Made by a program: the position numbers and the translations under genes
Assembly (NCBI GenBank): GCA_019309945.1
Contig: JAFDFH010000295.1
Span: 1 to 6,696, forward strand
From: Deltaproteobacteria bacterium
GTDB taxonomy: Bacteria > Desulfobacterota > Desulfobacteria > Desulfobacterales > JAFDFH01
DNA: 6,696 nucleotides
Reading direction: 5' to 3'
The notes under the pieces: generated by a model
What the model saw: only the letters and a program-made list of their open reading frames with translations
Database searches by the model: none
What the model was told of the DNA's origin: nothing
Part shown: one piece after another, positions 5,602 through 6,696 of the stretch
Layout: every line of letters starts with the position of its first letter
How positions within the stretch are numbered: position 1 is the first letter of the stretch

Positions 5602-5743
5602 GAGACCTTTTAAAAATGGTAATTTTTGTTTGAGTTCAAGGAAGGCGAAAATTTTAACCGTAGGAATACATTGAGTATTTTGAAGATTAAAATCTGAGCA
5701 TGACACAGAAATTGGGCCAAAAGGGATGTTTTGCAAAGGTCTC
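5602..5743 (+). repeat. MITE-like palindromic repeat, copy 5 (arm class A)
   Basis: A 142-bp copy, the same length and orientation as copy 1 and very similar to it. The ends are GAGACCTTTT and CAAAGGTCTC. The outer arms pair at about 29 of 36 positions, and the apical AATAC/GTATT stem is intact. No target duplication is visible: the flanks are agatc (left) and aatta (right). The copy is therefore older, or one side has been rearranged. It ends 53 bp before the start codon at 5797, a position similar to that of copy 1 before the gene at 599. Confidence 0.9.
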
Positions 5744-5796
5744 AATTAGGTTTAGCCGTACGTTGATATAACCGCTCCTAAAGAGAAGGGTCGGGC

Positions 5797-6696
5797 ATGA
5801 ATTGGGATAAGATCGACCTCTTTTGCCATAATTTACCCTCCAAGCCACAACCGGAAATCGGTAAAATATTAGTGACCGGTGCAACCGGCTACATCGGGGG
5901 ACGGTTGGTTCCGGAACTGCTGGCGCGAGGGTATCGAGTCCGAGTGATGGTAAGAGCTGCTTCTCCTGAATACCAGGAACGGTGGCCTGAGGCTGAAATA
6001 GTAGTTGCCGATGCCCTGAACTTCGACCAGTTGAAAACGGCAGTGGATGGGGTTCACACGGCATACTATCTGATTCATGCTTTGCTCCTGGGACCAAAAC
6101 ATTTGGAACCCATTGAGACCCAGGCCGCTATTAACTTCAGGAATGCCGCGGAGAAAAAGAATGTCAAAAGAATTATCTATCTTGGAGGCCTGGGGGATAC
6201 ACAGACCCATTTATCGACGCATCTGAGAAGTAGAATGAAGGTCGCTGAGGCCCTCAAGCTAGGCAGAGTACCTACAACTATTTTGCGGGCAGCCATCATC
6301 ATCGGTTCCGGAAGCGCGTCATATGAAATCATAAAACACCTGACGAAAAATGTTCCGATTCTTTTTCTTCCTTCCTGGACGAAAACAAAGTGCCAACCGA
6401 TAGGAATCCGTGATGTCATCAAATACCTTGTTGGTGTTATGGAAAAAAGTGAAACATCCGGAGAATCTTACGATATCGGCGGCAGAGATATTCTGACCTA
6501 TGAAATGATGCTAAAAACCCTGTCGCATCTTCTTGGCAAGCAAAGAATTTATATTATCTCCCCTGACCTTGGAATTCGATTTTACGCCTATCTTCTGAGC
6601 CTTCTGACCCCGGTCCCTGCTCCGATCACATTTAGTTTGATTGAGGGGTGTAAAAATGAGGTCATTTGTCAGAACGATAATATCAAAAAAGTCTTA
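5797..6696 (+). CDS. NAD(P)-binding atypical SDR family protein (NmrA/YbjT-like), C-terminus cut by window edge
   Basis: The frame is open for 300 codons from ATG 5797 to the last base, with no stop. AAGGG (5786-5790) precedes the start at 6 bp. Residues 23-35 form the Rossmann nucleotide-binding turn KILVTGATGYIGG, the GxxGxxG of extended or atypical SDRs. R53 follows the second strand (VRVMVR), which hints at NADP use, and D72 ends the third strand (IVVADAL). YYLIH (90-94) and YLGGLGD (128-134) are typical of the branch often annotated as NAD(P)H-binding or DUF2867-containing proteins. No canonical YxxxK catalytic pair is seen at the usual place, so this may be a sensor-like or non-classical oxidoreductase. 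The remaining part beyond the window may include a DUF2867-type domain. The substrate is unknown. Confidence 0.9.
   Translation, partial: MNWDKIDLFCHNLPSKPQPEIGKILVTGATGYIGGRLVPELLARGYRVRVMVRAASPEYQERWPEAEIVVADALNFDQLKTAVDGVHTAYYLIHALLLGPKHLEPIETQAAINFRNAAEKKNVKRIIYLGGLGDTQTHLSTHLRSRMKVAEALKLGRVPTTILRAAIIIGSGSASYEIIKHLTKNVPILFLPSWTKTKCQPIGIRDVIKYLVGVMEKSETSGESYDIGGRDILTYEMMLKTLSHLLGKQRIYIISPDLGIRFYAYLLSLLTPVPAPITFSLIEGCKNEVICQNDNIKKVL

Noticed and set aside
388..5743. CRISPR array
   Set aside because: Repeats are about 142 bp, occur in both orientations, are spaced irregularly across genes and carry target duplications, unlike CRISPR repeats.
5687..6422. Several minus-strand open frames opposite the SDR-type gene
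   Set aside because: The plus strand has an uninterrupted 300-codon frame with a clear Rossmann motif; the minus frames are shadows.

Overview
The window looks like a chromosomal stretch from a Desulfobacterota-type bacterium (Desulfobacterales-like). This rests on the style of the IHF-alpha-like protein, the moderate-to-low GC with AT-rich spacers, and the type of uncharacterised membrane and secreted proteins. The taxonomic call is inference from recall, not a search.

Layout from left to right. (1) 1-252: the C-terminal end of an integral membrane protein of unknown function. (2) 253-598: an AT-rich spacer holding repeat copy 1. (3) 599-2615: a compact plus-strand cluster of three genes. 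These are a multi-pass membrane protein of unknown function, a NYN (PIN-like) nuclease with a C-terminal OST-HTH/LOTUS-type domain whose start overlaps the previous stop (ATGA), and, 17 bp later, a small MTH1187/YkoF-type thiamine-binding-family protein. (4) 2616-3075: repeat copy 2, a 16-bp palindrome and a promoter-like TTGACA element leading to an IHF alpha-like nucleoid protein (3076-3357). (5) 3358-4101: apparently non-coding, but it holds a small minus-strand gene (3438-3994) broken by two insertions of the same repeat family (copies 3 and 4). Removing each copy with one target-site duplicate restores a continuous frame apart from one TGA. (6) 4102-5346: a secreted protein of unknown function with a signal peptide, preceded by a terminator-like hairpin and followed by a weak terminator candidate. 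(7) 5373-5796: a spacer with repeat copy 5. (8) 5797 to the window edge: an NAD(P)-binding atypical SDR protein, cut by the end of the window.

The most notable content is the repeat family: five copies of about 142 bp (one of 155 bp) in 6.7 kb. Each copy can fold end to end into one nested hairpin. Copy 1 pairs at 33 of 36 positions in its outer arms, five of them as G-U wobbles. Across copies there are compensatory changes in the stem. The internal core is shared, but the outermost 10-15 bp come in two unrelated versions, each still self-complementary. Target-site duplications are visible for copies 1, 3 and 4. The elements are therefore mobile MITE-like sequences, and their structure looks as if it matters as RNA or single-stranded DNA. 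The gene content is otherwise ordinary; the coupled membrane protein plus NYN/LOTUS nuclease is the most interesting gene pair.
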